A stretch of 53,779 nt of DNA from an uncultured Eubacteriales bacterium (GCA_900549865.1 URPU01000003.1:1-53779), one strand, 5' to 3'; counted from the first letter of the stretch, positions 42,136-50,649 are shown. The notes: generated by a model not told the origin, from the letters alone. Translations and numbers: made by a program.

Positions 42136-43803
42136 ATGAAAGCAAACATAGTCTTTAAAAACGGTGTCGTCTACACTGCGGACAAGGCCCGCACCATCGC
42201 GGAAGCCGTCGCCGTCGTTGACGGAAAGATAGCATACGTCGGCAATAACGCCGGTGTCGAGGCATATGTCGGCCCGGAGACCGAGGTCGTCGATCTCGGC
42301 GGGAAGATGCTGATGCCGTCCTTCTTTGAAGGCCATGCGCACTACACCAGCGCCACCTCCACCGTCGTCGGCATCGACCTTGCCGGCATGGACAAGGAAG
42401 AGGAATACGTCGCCGCAATGAAGAAGTTCATCGCGGAGCATCCGGGCCTGACCGCGCTGCGCGGACAGGGCTATCTTGAGGCCGTGTTCCCCGGCATCGG
42501 CCCGCGCAAGGAAGCCCTTGACGAGGTCTCCACGGAGATCCCCATAGTCGTGCAGGCGGAGACGCTCCACTCCCTGTGGTGCAACTCCAAGGCCATTGAG
42601 GTCGCCGGCATCACCAACGATACTCCTGACCCCGAGAACGGCCGCATAGAGCGCAACCCCGACGGCAGCGCGCACGGCTGCTTCCGTGAAAAGGCGCAGG
42701 ACCTCATCCTCAACGCCCTGCCCGACTTCACCATCGAGCAGTACAAGGAAGGCGTTCTGGCGTATCAGGACAAGATACTCTCCCTCGGCTTCACCGGCGC
42801 ATACGACCCCTGGCTGTACATAAACTCCAACGCTGTCGAGGCTATAAAGCAGCTCGACGACGAGGGCAAGCTGAAGATATACTTCCGCGGCGCTTACTGG
42901 ATGGACCCGCATCAGGGACCCGAGCAGGTCGAGAAGATAGTCGAGGCCAAGAACAGAGACAACGAAGGCCGCAATATGTTCAAGACCCGTGCCGTCAAGT
43001 TCTTCATGGACGGCGTTCTCGAATCCATCACCGCCTTCCTGCTTGAGCCTTACGAGAAGGCCGACGGCCGCCCCGAGGGCTGGCGCGGCGACCAGATATG
43101 GGATCCCGACAACATGAACAAGTGCGTCGCGGCCATCGACAAGGCCGGTATGGGCATCCACGTGCACTGCGCGGGCGACGCCGCCGTCAAGCAGTCTCTC
43201 AATGCGATAGAGTACGCGCAGAAGGTGAACGGCCGCGAGGACAGACGCCACTGCATAACCCACATCTTCCTTGTTGACCCCAACGACATCCACAGATTCA
43301 AGGACATGGGCGTTGTCGCAATGCTCAACTCCTACTGGGCGCAGATAGACGAGACCTACTTCGTCAACGGCACCTACACCGGCATGGACCGCATCGCCCA
43401 CACCTATCCCATCAACTCCTTCTTCAAGTCCGGCTGCGTCGTCGCAAACGCCAGCGACTATCCCATCACTGCCGTTCCCAATCCCTTCGTCGGCATGGAG
43501 ATCGGCGTGACGAGAATAGCCCCCGACAACTATCACCCCTGGGTTCTCAACTACGACGACCCCAGAATACACGGCGACTTCTGGCCCGAAGAGCGCGCCT
43601 GCATCGAGGATATGATCGACAGCTTCACCATCGCACAGGCATACGCCAACTTCGTTGACGACGTCAGCGGCTCCATCGAGGTCGGAAAGGAAGCTGATAT
43701 CATCGTCGTCGATCAGAACGTTCTCACCTGCAAGAGCGAGGATATCGGCCTTGCCCAGGTTGAGCGCACTCTGTTCAGGGGCGAGACGCTCTACAAGAAG
43801 TAA
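42136..43803 (+). CDS. YtcJ-like metal-dependent amidohydrolase
   Basis: A 555-residue amidohydrolase_3 family enzyme in the cytoplasm. Metal ligands are FEGHAHY (HxH), a Lys in AVKFFMDG that is probably carboxylated, His in IHVHCAGDAA, His in RHCITHIFL and Asp in ANASDYP. The start MKANIVFKNGVVYTADKARTIAEAVAVVDGKIAYVG is the usual urease-like beta-sandwich. Such enzymes hydrolyse amide or related C-N bonds, but members of this subfamily have few defined substrates. It follows the permease by 57 bases; AAAGGAG precedes the ATG. Together they suggest import then hydrolysis of an amide. Confidence 0.9.
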   Translation: MKANIVFKNGVVYTADKARTIAEAVAVVDGKIAYVGNNAGVEAYVGPETEVVDLGGKMLMPSFFEGHAHYTSATSTVVGIDLAGMDKEEEYVAAMKKFIAEHPGLTALRGQGYLEAVFPGIGPRKEALDEVSTEIPIVVQAETLHSLWCNSKAIEVAGITNDTPDPENGRIERNPDGSAHGCFREKAQDLILNALPDFTIEQYKEGVLAYQDKILSLGFTGAYDPWLYINSNAVEAIKQLDDEGKLKIYFRGAYWMDPHQGPEQVEKIVEAKNRDNEGRNMFKTRAVKFFMDGVLESITAFLLEPYEKADGRPEGWRGDQIWDPDNMNKCVAAIDKAGMGIHVHCAGDAAVKQSLNAIEYAQKVNGREDRRHCITHIFLVDPNDIHRFKDMGVVAMLNSYWAQIDETYFVNGTYTGMDRIAHTYPINSFFKSGCVVANASDYPITAVPNPFVGMEIGVTRIAPDNYHPWVLNYDDPRIHGDFWPEERACIEDMIDSFTIAQAYANFVDDVSGSIEVGKEADIIVVDQNVLTCKSEDIGLAQVERTLFRGETLYKK

Positions 43804-43847
43804 TATCAGAAGCAATACTAAATACATAGCTTAAGCATTTGCACAGA

Positions 43848-43888
43848 TCAGTCCCCGGTCGGCCTACACGGGCAGGCAGGGGGCTGAT
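43848..43888 (+). other. Possible attenuator hairpin before the nhaC-type gene
   Basis: TCAGTCCCC can pair with GGGGCTGA about 24 bases later (one wobble), followed by TTCTGCTCT. It lies in the 121-base gap between the amidohydrolase and antiporter genes. Confidence 0.3.
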
Positions 43889-43924
43889 TCTGCTCTATGC
43901 ATCCCTTTTCCGAGGAGGATCGAT

Positions 43925-45490
43925 GTGGAAACCCTTACATGGCTGTCCGTTCTGCCGCCGATTCTGGTAGTTATACTTGCCGTCAGCACACGAAACATTA
44001 TATTCTCGCTTCTCATGGGCATCGTCTTTGGCCTTGGCATCTATGGCGCCGTGGCCCCGCCGGGCGCGCTTGAGGGGAGAAACGTGCTGGACATGACGAT
44101 ATACGGGCTTAAAATGATGGTAAACGCTGCGGGCACGCCGAAAAACCTGCTGCTCATCTTCTTCCTTGTGATGCTGGGCGGGCTTATCGCCATCCTCACC
44201 GCGGCGGGCTGTGCAAATTCATTTTCCGCCTCCGCAGTGCGTATGATAAGGGGAAAACGCAGCGCGGAGGGCTTTACCTTTCTTCTTGGATGTGTTATAT
44301 TTGTAGATGACTACTTCAACGCGATAACGGTCGGCAATGTGATGGTCCCGATAACGGACAAGTTCAAGATATCGCGCGCAAAGCTCGCGTATCTGATAGA
44401 CTCGACCTCCGCGCCGGTGACGATACTTATGCCCGTTTCAAGCTGGGTGGCGACGGTCATCTCCCTCTCCGTGCCGGAGCTTGCGCGCTACGGCATTGAG
44501 GTGCCGGGGATGCAGGCCTTCCTCAGCGCCACGGTGTTCAACGCTTACGCATGGCTGACGCTTCTGATGGTCGTGGCGGTGATAGTGTTCAGGGCCGACA
44601 TCGGCCCGATGAAGCGGTACGAGGACGACTATGCCCGCACCGGCGTTGACACGAGCATATTTGTAGACATAAACGAAAGTGTAATTGACGACATGGGTGT
44701 GCGTCAGAAGGGCACGGCCGCGGATATGCTGATCACCATTATAAGCCTTGTCGCGGCGACGTTTATGGTCATGCTCTATACGGGCGGCTTCTTCACGGAG
44801 GGGCGCGGCATTCAGGACGCGCTTATGTACTGCGACCCGGACAGCTCGCTTGCAAGCGCGGTGCTCATCGCGCTGGTGATATGCTTCGCGCTGCTCGTCG
44901 GGCGCAGGAAGATGGGCTTTTCCCGCTTCAACGAGGCCTTTATAAACGGCGTCAAATCCATGGTCACATCGGTCATCATCCTTGTCCTCTCGTGGAGCTT
45001 TTCCGAGCTTCTCGGCAGCAGCATGCTCGGCACCGGCGCGTGCATCGCGGCGGCGCTCGGCGGGTGGCTTCCGGGATGGGCGCTTCCTGCCGCCATCTTC
45101 GTCATCTCCGCGCTCATCTCCTTCTCCACCGGCTCTTCATGGGGCGCGATGGGCATCATGCTGCCCACATCGATAGCCGTGTGCGCGGCGGTCGATCCGT
45201 CGTATATGTACATGGTCCTCGGCGCGGGGCTTTCCGGCTGTGTCTTTGGCGACCATTGCTCGCCGCTGGCGGACACCACGGTGCTCTCCTCCGCGGGCGC
45301 GGGGTGCAAGCACCTTGCCCACGTCACGACGCAGCTGCCCTACGCGGCGATAACCGGCGTTATATCCATTGCGGCGTTCATCGCTGTCGGGCTTACCGGC
45401 AGCGCGATAATTTCATATCTTGGCGCATCTCTGGCGATAATTACCCTGTGCTTTATTATTGGAAAGAAAAATAAAACTGCGGTAAGGTAG
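43925..45490 (+). CDS. nhaC: NhaC-family Na+/H+ antiporter
   Basis: A 521-residue transporter with about 12 helices. The family features are the GMIVFGLG-like first helix, LLGCVIFVDDYFNAITVGNVMVPITDKFKISRAKLAYLIDSTSAPV and, later, GSSWGAMGIMLPTS and FGDHCSPLADTTVLSSAGAGC. The start is GTG at 43925, with GAGGAGG upstream; the ATG three bases earlier is in another frame. Some NhaC homologues exchange organic substrates (malate/lactate, tyrosine-type), so it may export a product of the amidohydrolase pathway and not only sodium. Confidence 0.9.
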   Translation: METLTWLSVLPPILVVILAVSTRNIIFSLLMGIVFGLGIYGAVAPPGALEGRNVLDMTIYGLKMMVNAAGTPKNLLLIFFLVMLGGLIAILTAAGCANSFSASAVRMIRGKRSAEGFTFLLGCVIFVDDYFNAITVGNVMVPITDKFKISRAKLAYLIDSTSAPVTILMPVSSWVATVISLSVPELARYGIEVPGMQAFLSATVFNAYAWLTLLMVVAVIVFRADIGPMKRYEDDYARTGVDTSIFVDINESVIDDMGVRQKGTAADMLITIISLVAATFMVMLYTGGFFTEGRGIQDALMYCDPDSSLASAVLIALVICFALLVGRRKMGFSRFNEAFINGVKSMVTSVIILVLSWSFSELLGSSMLGTGACIAAALGGWLPGWALPAAIFVISALISFSTGSSWGAMGIMLPTSIAVCAAVDPSYMYMVLGAGLSGCVFGDHCSPLADTTVLSSAGAGCKHLAHVTTQLPYAAITGVISIAAFIAVGLTGSAIISYLGASLAIITLCFIIGKKNKTAVR

Positions 45491-45514
45491 AAAACCGCAG
45501 AAAGGGAGAAGGAC

Positions 45515-46243
45515 ATGTTCAGGATTGCCATCTGCGACGACAATAAGTACGATATCAAGGCCATTTCCTCGGCGCTGGATGTTCTGCGCGGCGAGGGGGT
45601 GGAGTTTGAGCTGACCGCCTATACGGACGGGTTCAGCCTGATAAAGGCCTTTGAGGCGGGCACACGCTATCACCTGCTGATCCTTGACATGGTCATGGAC
45701 AGCATCAACGGCATCGAGACCGCCAAGCGCATCCGGGAGTATGACGTGTCCATGCCCATCCTCATCGTGACGTCCACAAGGGAGTTCGCGCTGGAGGGCT
45801 ATCTTGTCAACGCGTGGCGCTATCTCACAAAGCCGCTGGATACCGAGCGGTTTTTGAGCGAGATCAGGACCATCCTTGACAACGTGTCTGAGAGGGATGA
45901 GACGTATTTCGTCATCGACAGCAGCAAGGGCATAACCAAACTCAAGCTTGACGACATCCTGTACTTCGACTCGAACCTGCACACCATAACGGCGCATACC
46001 GTGAAGGAGCAGTACCCCTTCCGCGGAAAGCTTTCGCAGATAGAGGACGACTATGCGGACAAGGGCTTTTTCCGCATCCATAAAAGCTTCCTTGTGAATC
46101 TGCGGCATATAAAGCGTATATCAAAGCTGTACGTGACGCTTATAAACGGCGAGAATCTGGACGTTTCCAAGCTGCGTGCCGCGGCGCTGAACGACGCGCT
46201 GCTGACCTATGTCAGCGAGAACAGCCGCCGCGGAAAGAGATAG
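45515..46243 (+). CDS. Response regulator, CheY-like receiver plus LytTR domain (second system)
   Basis: A 242-residue regulator: acidic CDDNK near the start, phospho-acceptor Asp58 in LLILDMVMD, and KPLD near residue 110. A LytTR domain occupies about 140-240; FFRIHKSFLVNLRHIKRI is the DNA-contact region. It lies 24 bases after nhaC and 12 bases before its kinase, all on one strand, with AAAGGGAG upstream. It is homologous to the regulator at 1378 but clearly distinct. It probably controls the permease-amidohydrolase-nhaC genes. Confidence 0.92.
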   Translation: MFRIAICDDNKYDIKAISSALDVLRGEGVEFELTAYTDGFSLIKAFEAGTRYHLLILDMVMDSINGIETAKRIREYDVSMPILIVTSTREFALEGYLVNAWRYLTKPLDTERFLSEIRTILDNVSERDETYFVIDSSKGITKLKLDDILYFDSNLHTITAHTVKEQYPFRGKLSQIEDDYADKGFFRIHKSFLVNLRHIKRISKLYVTLINGENLDVSKLRAAALNDALLTYVSENSRRGKR

Positions 46244-46255
46244 GGAGGCACTGGT

Positions 46256-47593
46256 ATGCAGATAAGCAACAGTATTCCTCTGCTTCTGCTCGTCGGCCTG
46301 AGTGAGACGTGGCTCGTGCATTTTCAGCTTTCAAGGCTGATGAAGCGCAATCACCGGCACAACGCCTACTACCTGCTGATGCTGCTGATATACTTCCTCG
46401 TCTCCATATACGACGCGGCAAATAACTTTCAGGTGTACTACGTTTTCATGATAGCCTATGTGCTCATCACGATAACGGCGTATCTCTTCTATGAAGGCTC
46501 AAACAGCTCCCGGCTCGGCATATCCTTCGTGTGCATCGCGCTGAACTACTCGGCCACGTTCTATTCCTTCGTTGCGACGTGGGCGGCGCGCGGGCTGTCG
46601 TTTGACACAATCCCCGTCAATTACAGCCCGAGTTATATCACGCAGATAGTGCTGACAGTCATGGTGGTGCTGTTCACACTGGTGATCTACAGCTACGGCA
46701 AGGTGATGAGCAATAAGTTCATCCCGATGATGATAACGTCGTTTCTCATCCCGTTTTTCATCTTCTTCCTTGTCCTGAAGCAGTATTATCTCTATTCGCA
46801 GATATATTCCGGCGAGCTTATGAGCTCGATAAGGCTTACAGACAACCTCGTCACGGCGACGCTGCTGTTCCTTACCGCGTGTATGCTCTACTCGCTCAAT
46901 AAGGTGAACGATTCCCTCACGGAGTCGCTCAGCTATTCCGCGACGCTGGAGCAGATGCTGGCCGTGCAGGAGAAGTATTATACCGACCTGCAAAAGCACC
47001 AGCAGGAGCTTCGCCGTATCAACCACGATATCAAAAGCCATACGCGCACCATGGTCTCTCTGGTCGAGCAGGGGCAGTATGAGGAGCTTGCAAAATACGC
47101 CTACTCCCTCCAGAACACCATTGAATCCATGACAGCTCCCGTGACGAACTGCGACAATCTCCTTATAAACGCGCTTTTGAACGACAAGCTTGGCAAGGCA
47201 AAACAGGACGGAGTGGAGCTTCGCCTGTGCGTGATGGTTCCGCCCGCGCTGACCATAAACAATGTGGATATATGCATCCTGCTTGGCAACCTCCTCGATA
47301 ACGCCGCAGAGGCCTGCGCCCAGATTGGCAGCGACGAGGAACGGTTTATCGACGTCGATATCCGCCTCGCCAGCGGCATACTGTGCGTGGACGTGTCAAA
47401 CTCATATAACGGACAGGTCTCGTATAGAAGCTCAACGTATTTTTCCACAAAGGACAATAGCGGCTTCCACGGCATCGGTCTTTCAAACGTCCGTCAGGTT
47501 GTCAGCAAATACGGCGGCAAGCTTGAAATAAGCCATGAGAACAATGTGTTCCGCGTGTCCGCATATATCGCCTATATGGAGGACGACGAGTGA
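46256..47593 (+). CDS. Sensor histidine kinase, AgrC/LytS-like GHKL type (second system)
   Basis: A 445-residue membrane kinase. About six or seven hydrophobic segments span residues 5-215, then a coiled linker. The H-box is RINHDIKSHTRTM with His257. The GHKL ATPase follows, with an N-box LLGNLLDNAAEAC, and STKDNSGFHGIGLSNVRQVVSKYGG, the HATPase_c_5 signature. GGGAGG precedes the ATG. It forms an operon with the regulator before it. The N-terminus lacks a recognisable extracellular sensor domain, so the ligand may bind within the membrane region. Confidence 0.92.
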   Translation: MQISNSIPLLLLVGLSETWLVHFQLSRLMKRNHRHNAYYLLMLLIYFLVSIYDAANNFQVYYVFMIAYVLITITAYLFYEGSNSSRLGISFVCIALNYSATFYSFVATWAARGLSFDTIPVNYSPSYITQIVLTVMVVLFTLVIYSYGKVMSNKFIPMMITSFLIPFFIFFLVLKQYYLYSQIYSGELMSSIRLTDNLVTATLLFLTACMLYSLNKVNDSLTESLSYSATLEQMLAVQEKYYTDLQKHQQELRRINHDIKSHTRTMVSLVEQGQYEELAKYAYSLQNTIESMTAPVTNCDNLLINALLNDKLGKAKQDGVELRLCVMVPPALTINNVDICILLGNLLDNAAEACAQIGSDEERFIDVDIRLASGILCVDVSNSYNGQVSYRSSTYFSTKDNSGFHGIGLSNVRQVVSKYGGKLEISHENNVFRVSAYIAYMEDDE

Positions 47594-47626
47594 GGCCGTC
47601 GGCCATTTTCAAATCAGATAAACTTT

Positions 47627-47663
47627 ATGCCGCAGCGGATATAGAACTCTGCCGCGGCATTTT
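47627..47663 (+). terminator. Terminator-like hairpin after the second sensor kinase
   Basis: ATGCCGC-A-GCGGA pairs with TCTGCCGCGGCAT around an 8-base loop (one mismatch), followed by TTTTG. Confidence 0.6.
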
Positions 47664-47715
47664 GTACACTTTGCCGTGCAGAGTTTTGCGGCAAAACACG
47701 TTATGTGTCTTTATA

Positions 47716-47754
47716 TGCCGTGTAAACGACCGTTTATGACAAAGCTCTTCACGA
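47716..47754 (+). promoter_or_regulatory. 39-base regulatory element, copy 2, at the composition junction
   Basis: It matches 40568-40606 at 33 of 39 bases, including an uninterrupted CGTTTATGACAAAGC. The similarity stops at 47754, where the sequence becomes AT-rich. In copy 1 this element precedes a promoter, so a target gene should follow, but none does here. Confidence 0.6.
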
Positions 47755-47841
47755 ATATATAATATTAATGTATATTATTAATTTAATATATTTACTCATC
47801 TACCTAGTAGTAGAACGAGTTTGCGAAAAAGTCATTTGATA
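47755..47841. other. Junction zone between GC-rich and AT-rich segments
   Basis: Within a few bases around 47755 composition changes from GC-rich to almost pure A/T (such as TATATAATATTAATGTATAT). It stays AT-rich to the window end. No direct repeat of the possible att core near 52151, no inverted terminal repeat and no transposase border is visible here. Confidence 0.75.
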
Positions 47842-47859
47842 CTAAATCAATGGCTTTTT
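47826..47859 (-). terminator. Terminator of the AT-rich minus-strand operon
   Basis: AAAAAGTCATTTGAT pairs with AAATCAATGGCTTTTT around a 3-base loop (small mismatches). On the minus strand the stem ends in TTTTT. It overlaps the last codons of the gene at 47842. Confidence 0.6.
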
Positions 47860-48372
47860 CTGTTTGCAATATTGTATATATTTTTTTCTCTTCTTTTCTA
47901 AAACGTCATCATAATGTATATAATATGCTGTTATTATTAGATAATAATTTCCTCTATCTTCTAAAACAACAAAATATCTAAAATCTTCAAAAAACAAATT
48001 TATTCTTAGTTTATTTCTATATATTTCTTCCCAATACTTAATTTTATTGCAATTTAAACACTCTTCTAAACATGGATAATTTTCAATGACAGGTTTTATC
48101 CAAGTTATTCTTTCTGCTCTCCTTAAATCTGGTAATCTATCATTTACATCTTTAGGATTATCTGACTCTGTTTTGCAAGTCAAATGTGTAAATGCATGCT
48201 CCTTATTACCATCAAGAGGATATTTTTTAACGTGAACAGGCTTATTGTTAAAAGTAGGATGATTATTTATAAATGTTTCTACAAATAATTCATATAATTT
48301 ATCTTCGTACATTTTCCATTCACTTAAATTTGAGCATTCTATTATATCTGGTAACCACTTGCACTTATTCAT
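47842..48372 (-). CDS. Uncharacterised protein with PDLRRAERITW motif, DUF3800 partner
   Basis: A 176-residue soluble protein. I recall a widely spread, uncharacterised family with the same skeleton: an N-terminal WLPDIIE segment, then GNKEHAFTHLTC, then PDLRRAERITWIKPVIEN. It ends with FFEDFRYFVVLEDRGNYYLIITAYYIHYDD and a basic tail. Conserved His, Arg and a Thr-Ala-Tyr end recall small barnase/RelE-fold nucleases of phage-type toxins, but this is a guess from motif style only. Its start overlaps the DUF3800 stop by 8 bases, so the two are translationally coupled. Composition is strongly AT-rich. Confidence 0.6.
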   Translation of the reverse strand: MNKCKWLPDIIECSNLSEWKMYEDKLYELFVETFINNHPTFNNKPVHVKKYPLDGNKEHAFTHLTCKTESDNPKDVNDRLPDLRRAERITWIKPVIENYPCLEECLNCNKIKYWEEIYRNKLRINLFFEDFRYFVVLEDRGNYYLIITAYYIHYDDVLEKKRKKYIQYCKQKKPLI

Positions 48373-49096
48373 AACTTAAATGTTCCTTTTTATCAAGTGG
48401 AAAAATAAAAATGTTAAATTTGTTTTCTGCAGGTAATGTAGATTTTATTAAAGAATAACCTGTCTTTTCTTTAATGTATCTTATTATCTCTAATTTTGCT
48501 TCACTTGTTTCTAGTCCTCTGTTTATATATCCTAAAGCTCCAATAAACAAATCAACTATTTGTAATATTGAACTTTCTCTAGAGTCTATTGCTTGTATAT
48601 TATGTACAATATCTTTATTGAAATCATATATATTATTAGATAAAACTTCTTGTAATTTATATCTTCTACTACTGCCTTTAGTATCTTTAATATCTAAATA
48701 TATTTCGTTTTTTATATTATTCTTTATTATTCTAGATAATAGTTTAAAATACATTTTGTAATACCATTCATCATGAGTTTGGTTATATTCTTCGTGATCA
48801 AGTAAATTTTTGTTTCTAACAACTAACCCTCTAAAAGATAACCCTTCATCTTTAAAAAAGTAATCTATAATTTCTTTATAAAAGTCAATTTTATTCATAG
48901 ATATTCTTGACCACTTAATTTCTGAATGTTTCCCTATATTATGCTTTAATTTTATTTTTTCAATTTCTTTAAACACTTTTTTTCTATGCTTTTTCTCGCA
49001 AGAAATTGCTCCTAAAACCATAACAGGAATATTATCATATTCTAGATGGCAACTTTCATCGCAATATATGTTATTTATAGGATAATCATATTCCAT
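48365..49096 (-). CDS. DUF3800-family protein (predicted RNase H-like fold)
   Basis: A 243-residue protein. The DUF3800 features are the opening IYCDESCHLE (Asp-Glu), GKHSEIKWSRIS in the middle, EIYLDIKDTKG as a second acidic strand, and SSILQIVDLFIGALGYI near the end with the third Asp. The family is predicted to be RNase H-like, and members appear on mobile islands and near defence genes. AAGGAGG precedes the ATG at 49096. It lies 15 bases after the gene at 49112 and overlaps the next gene by 8 bases. It is likely part of the integrated element carried with the integrase. Confidence 0.82.
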   Translation of the reverse strand: MEYDYPINNIYCDESCHLEYDNIPVMVLGAISCEKKHRKKVFKEIEKIKLKHNIGKHSEIKWSRISMNKIDFYKEIIDYFFKDEGLSFRGLVVRNKNLLDHEEYNQTHDEWYYKMYFKLLSRIIKNNIKNEIYLDIKDTKGSSRRYKLQEVLSNNIYDFNKDIVHNIQAIDSRESSILQIVDLFIGALGYINRGLETSEAKLEIIRYIKEKTGYSLIKSTLPAENKFNIFIFPLDKKEHLSYE

Positions 49097-49111
49097 AAGT
49101 TCCTCCTTTTT

Positions 49112-50224
49112 TTACTTACTCTCATCAATCCATTTTAGTATTTTTTCCATTAGTTTTTTATCTTCTTTATTTTCTTTATAATTCTTTAACATATCTTGTA
49201 TAATTATTTTCCACTCTTCAAAATCTTCTTTCTTTTGTTTATCTCCATTACTTCTTGAAACTTCCATGAATTTCTTTTGATATGCTTTTCTATATTCTTG
49301 TAATACTGGATCTTTTTCTAATTTTTCTTTATATGTTTGTTTTGCACCTTTTTCTCTACAGCTTTTTCCATCTTCATTTGGCAAATCACAGTATAATTCA
49401 TCTTGCCTAATTGAAGGCATAAAATATCTACCACAATGTTGACATTTTTTAATTGGTAAATTGTAGTTTTTAGTTATTTGTTCTAATACTACAAATGCAA
49501 TATTGCTTAATTTCTCACTTGTATATACATTAGTCATTGGTATAAAAGATTCATTTTGGTCTAATTCTTTAGTCAACTTCTCTAGTGATTGATTACCATA
49601 TTTTAAGTATTTATCTGAATATGTATCTAAAATAACCTCTATATCACTTGAATATGAATATACATCATTGTGATGTGTAACTAATGAAGCTATAAATTTA
49701 GAACTTGGTTTATATCCTTTTAAATCCTCATTTCCATTCAAATTGTATATAAAATCTACACATTTTCTAAAATTATATTGCATATCTGTTAAATATCCAA
49801 AACTATCTTCATATACTCCTTTCATTACTTTTACTAATTCTTCCTCTGTTGAATATGTAGTTGTCAATTCCTTAGCTGGTACATATTCTTTTAATAATTC
49901 AAATCCATACAAATAAAAAAATGTATTATAAGCATTATCAAAGTTTGAAAAATCAGCATTTAATAAGTTTATCAAAAGTCTTCCAAATTGTTCAGCAAAT
50001 GGATAAAGAATAGTAGCTGGGTGTTTTGGTGCAGATTCTTTCTTACTTGGTTTCTTTTTATAAAATCCTTTTTCTTGTATTATTTTTCTTTTATAATTCC
50101 CTAAATCATCATTAAAATCAGTTTTATACATATATAAAGGTGTTGAATAATATTCTTCTTTTGCTTCTGCATTAAACCATATATAAAACCCTTCATTAAA
50201 AGAATATTGAGGTAACTTACTCAT
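49112..50224 (-). CDS. DUF6076-like protein with C-terminal zinc ribbon
   Basis: A 370-residue soluble protein. The first 250 residues are helical and unrecognised. A Cys4 zinc-ribbon-like motif follows: CQHCGRYFMP (Cys261, Cys264), YCD (Cys279) and SCREKGAKQTYKEKL (Cys289). A basic, coiled tail rich in Lys and Glu ends the protein. The CxxCGRYF...YC pattern is typical of proteins called DUF6076 or phage-associated in Firmicutes mobile elements. AAGGAGG precedes the ATG at 50224. It is the first gene of the minus-strand operon, divergent from the excisionase. Confidence 0.65.
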   Translation of the reverse strand: MSKLPQYSFNEGFYIWFNAEAKEEYYSTPLYMYKTDFNDDLGNYKRKIIQEKGFYKKKPSKKESAPKHPATILYPFAEQFGRLLINLLNADFSNFDNAYNTFFYLYGFELLKEYVPAKELTTTYSTEEELVKVMKGVYEDSFGYLTDMQYNFRKCVDFIYNLNGNEDLKGYKPSSKFIASLVTHHNDVYSYSSDIEVILDTYSDKYLKYGNQSLEKLTKELDQNESFIPMTNVYTSEKLSNIAFVVLEQITKNYNLPIKKCQHCGRYFMPSIRQDELYCDLPNEDGKSCREKGAKQTYKEKLEKDPVLQEYRKAYQKKFMEVSRSNGDKQKKEDFEEWKIIIQDMLKNYKENKEDKKLMEKILKWIDESK

Positions 50225-50282
50225 TTCTTTTAACCTCCTTAAAAACTTTTGTGAAATATTTTAAAAATATTTTAGAAATATG

Positions 50283-50311
50283 TTGACAAACTTTTTTGAG
50301 CATTGTATAAT
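50283..50311 (+). promoter_or_regulatory. Promoter of the excisionase gene
   Basis: Perfect TTGACA (50283-50288), 17-base spacer, perfect TATAAT (50306-50311). A TTGTCA on the minus strand overlaps its -35 box, so the divergent operon may share regulation. The leader to the excisionase is about 90 bases. Confidence 0.8.
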
Positions 50312-50407
50312 AATTTTACAATTTCAAAAGAGTCCGACAAATCTTTCACAATATACTTCTATATTACTATATTTGTTTAAGGTTGTCAAGAAAGGAGGTA
50401 AAATACT

Positions 50408-50605
50408 ATGCAGAATTTACAAAAAACCGATATCAAGCTTTATTCAACGGATGATGTATGCAGATTATTGCATATAGGAAAAGAAAAATGCTTAAAGTTA
50501 TTTCATTCAGAAGATTTTCCAAGTATTAAAATAGGCAGAAAATTTTGGATAAAAGCTGACTGCCTAAACGAATTCTTAAGCCACAAAAGAATTATGGCTG
50601 AGTAA
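50408..50605 (+). CDS. xis: Excisionase-like helix-turn-helix protein
   Basis: A 65-residue MerR/HTH_17-type DNA-binding protein: KLYSTDDVCRLLHIGKEKCLKLFHSEDFPSIKIGRKFWIKADCLNEFLSHK is the standard excisionase fold. It directs excision by the tyrosine integrase that follows on the same strand. AAAGGAGG precedes the ATG. The 145-base gap to the integrase holds a short terminator-like hairpin and a long-range inverted repeat. Confidence 0.85.
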   Translation: MQNLQKTDIKLYSTDDVCRLLHIGKEKCLKLFHSEDFPSIKIGRKFWIKADCLNEFLSHKRIMAE

Positions 50606-50611
50606 AAAAAG

Positions 50612-50640
50612 AAGACTTAATTCTGGAACAATTAAATCTT
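50612..50640 (+). terminator. Hairpin after the excisionase gene
   Basis: AAGACTTAATT pairs with AATTAAATCTT (one mismatch) around a 7-base loop. There is no strong T-run, so partial read-through to the integrase is likely. Confidence 0.45.
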
Positions 50641-50649
50641 CAAAAGCAA

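Noticed and set aside
42130..43827. 565-codon minus-strand frame opposite the amidohydrolase
   Set aside because: The plus-strand enzyme has all metal ligands; the antisense frame is a mirror of its codon bias.
47755..47775. Left border (attL) of the integrase element at the composition change
   Set aside because: No copy of CACCCCGACCA or of any sequence near 52151 is present here, and AT-rich composition continues past the right border.
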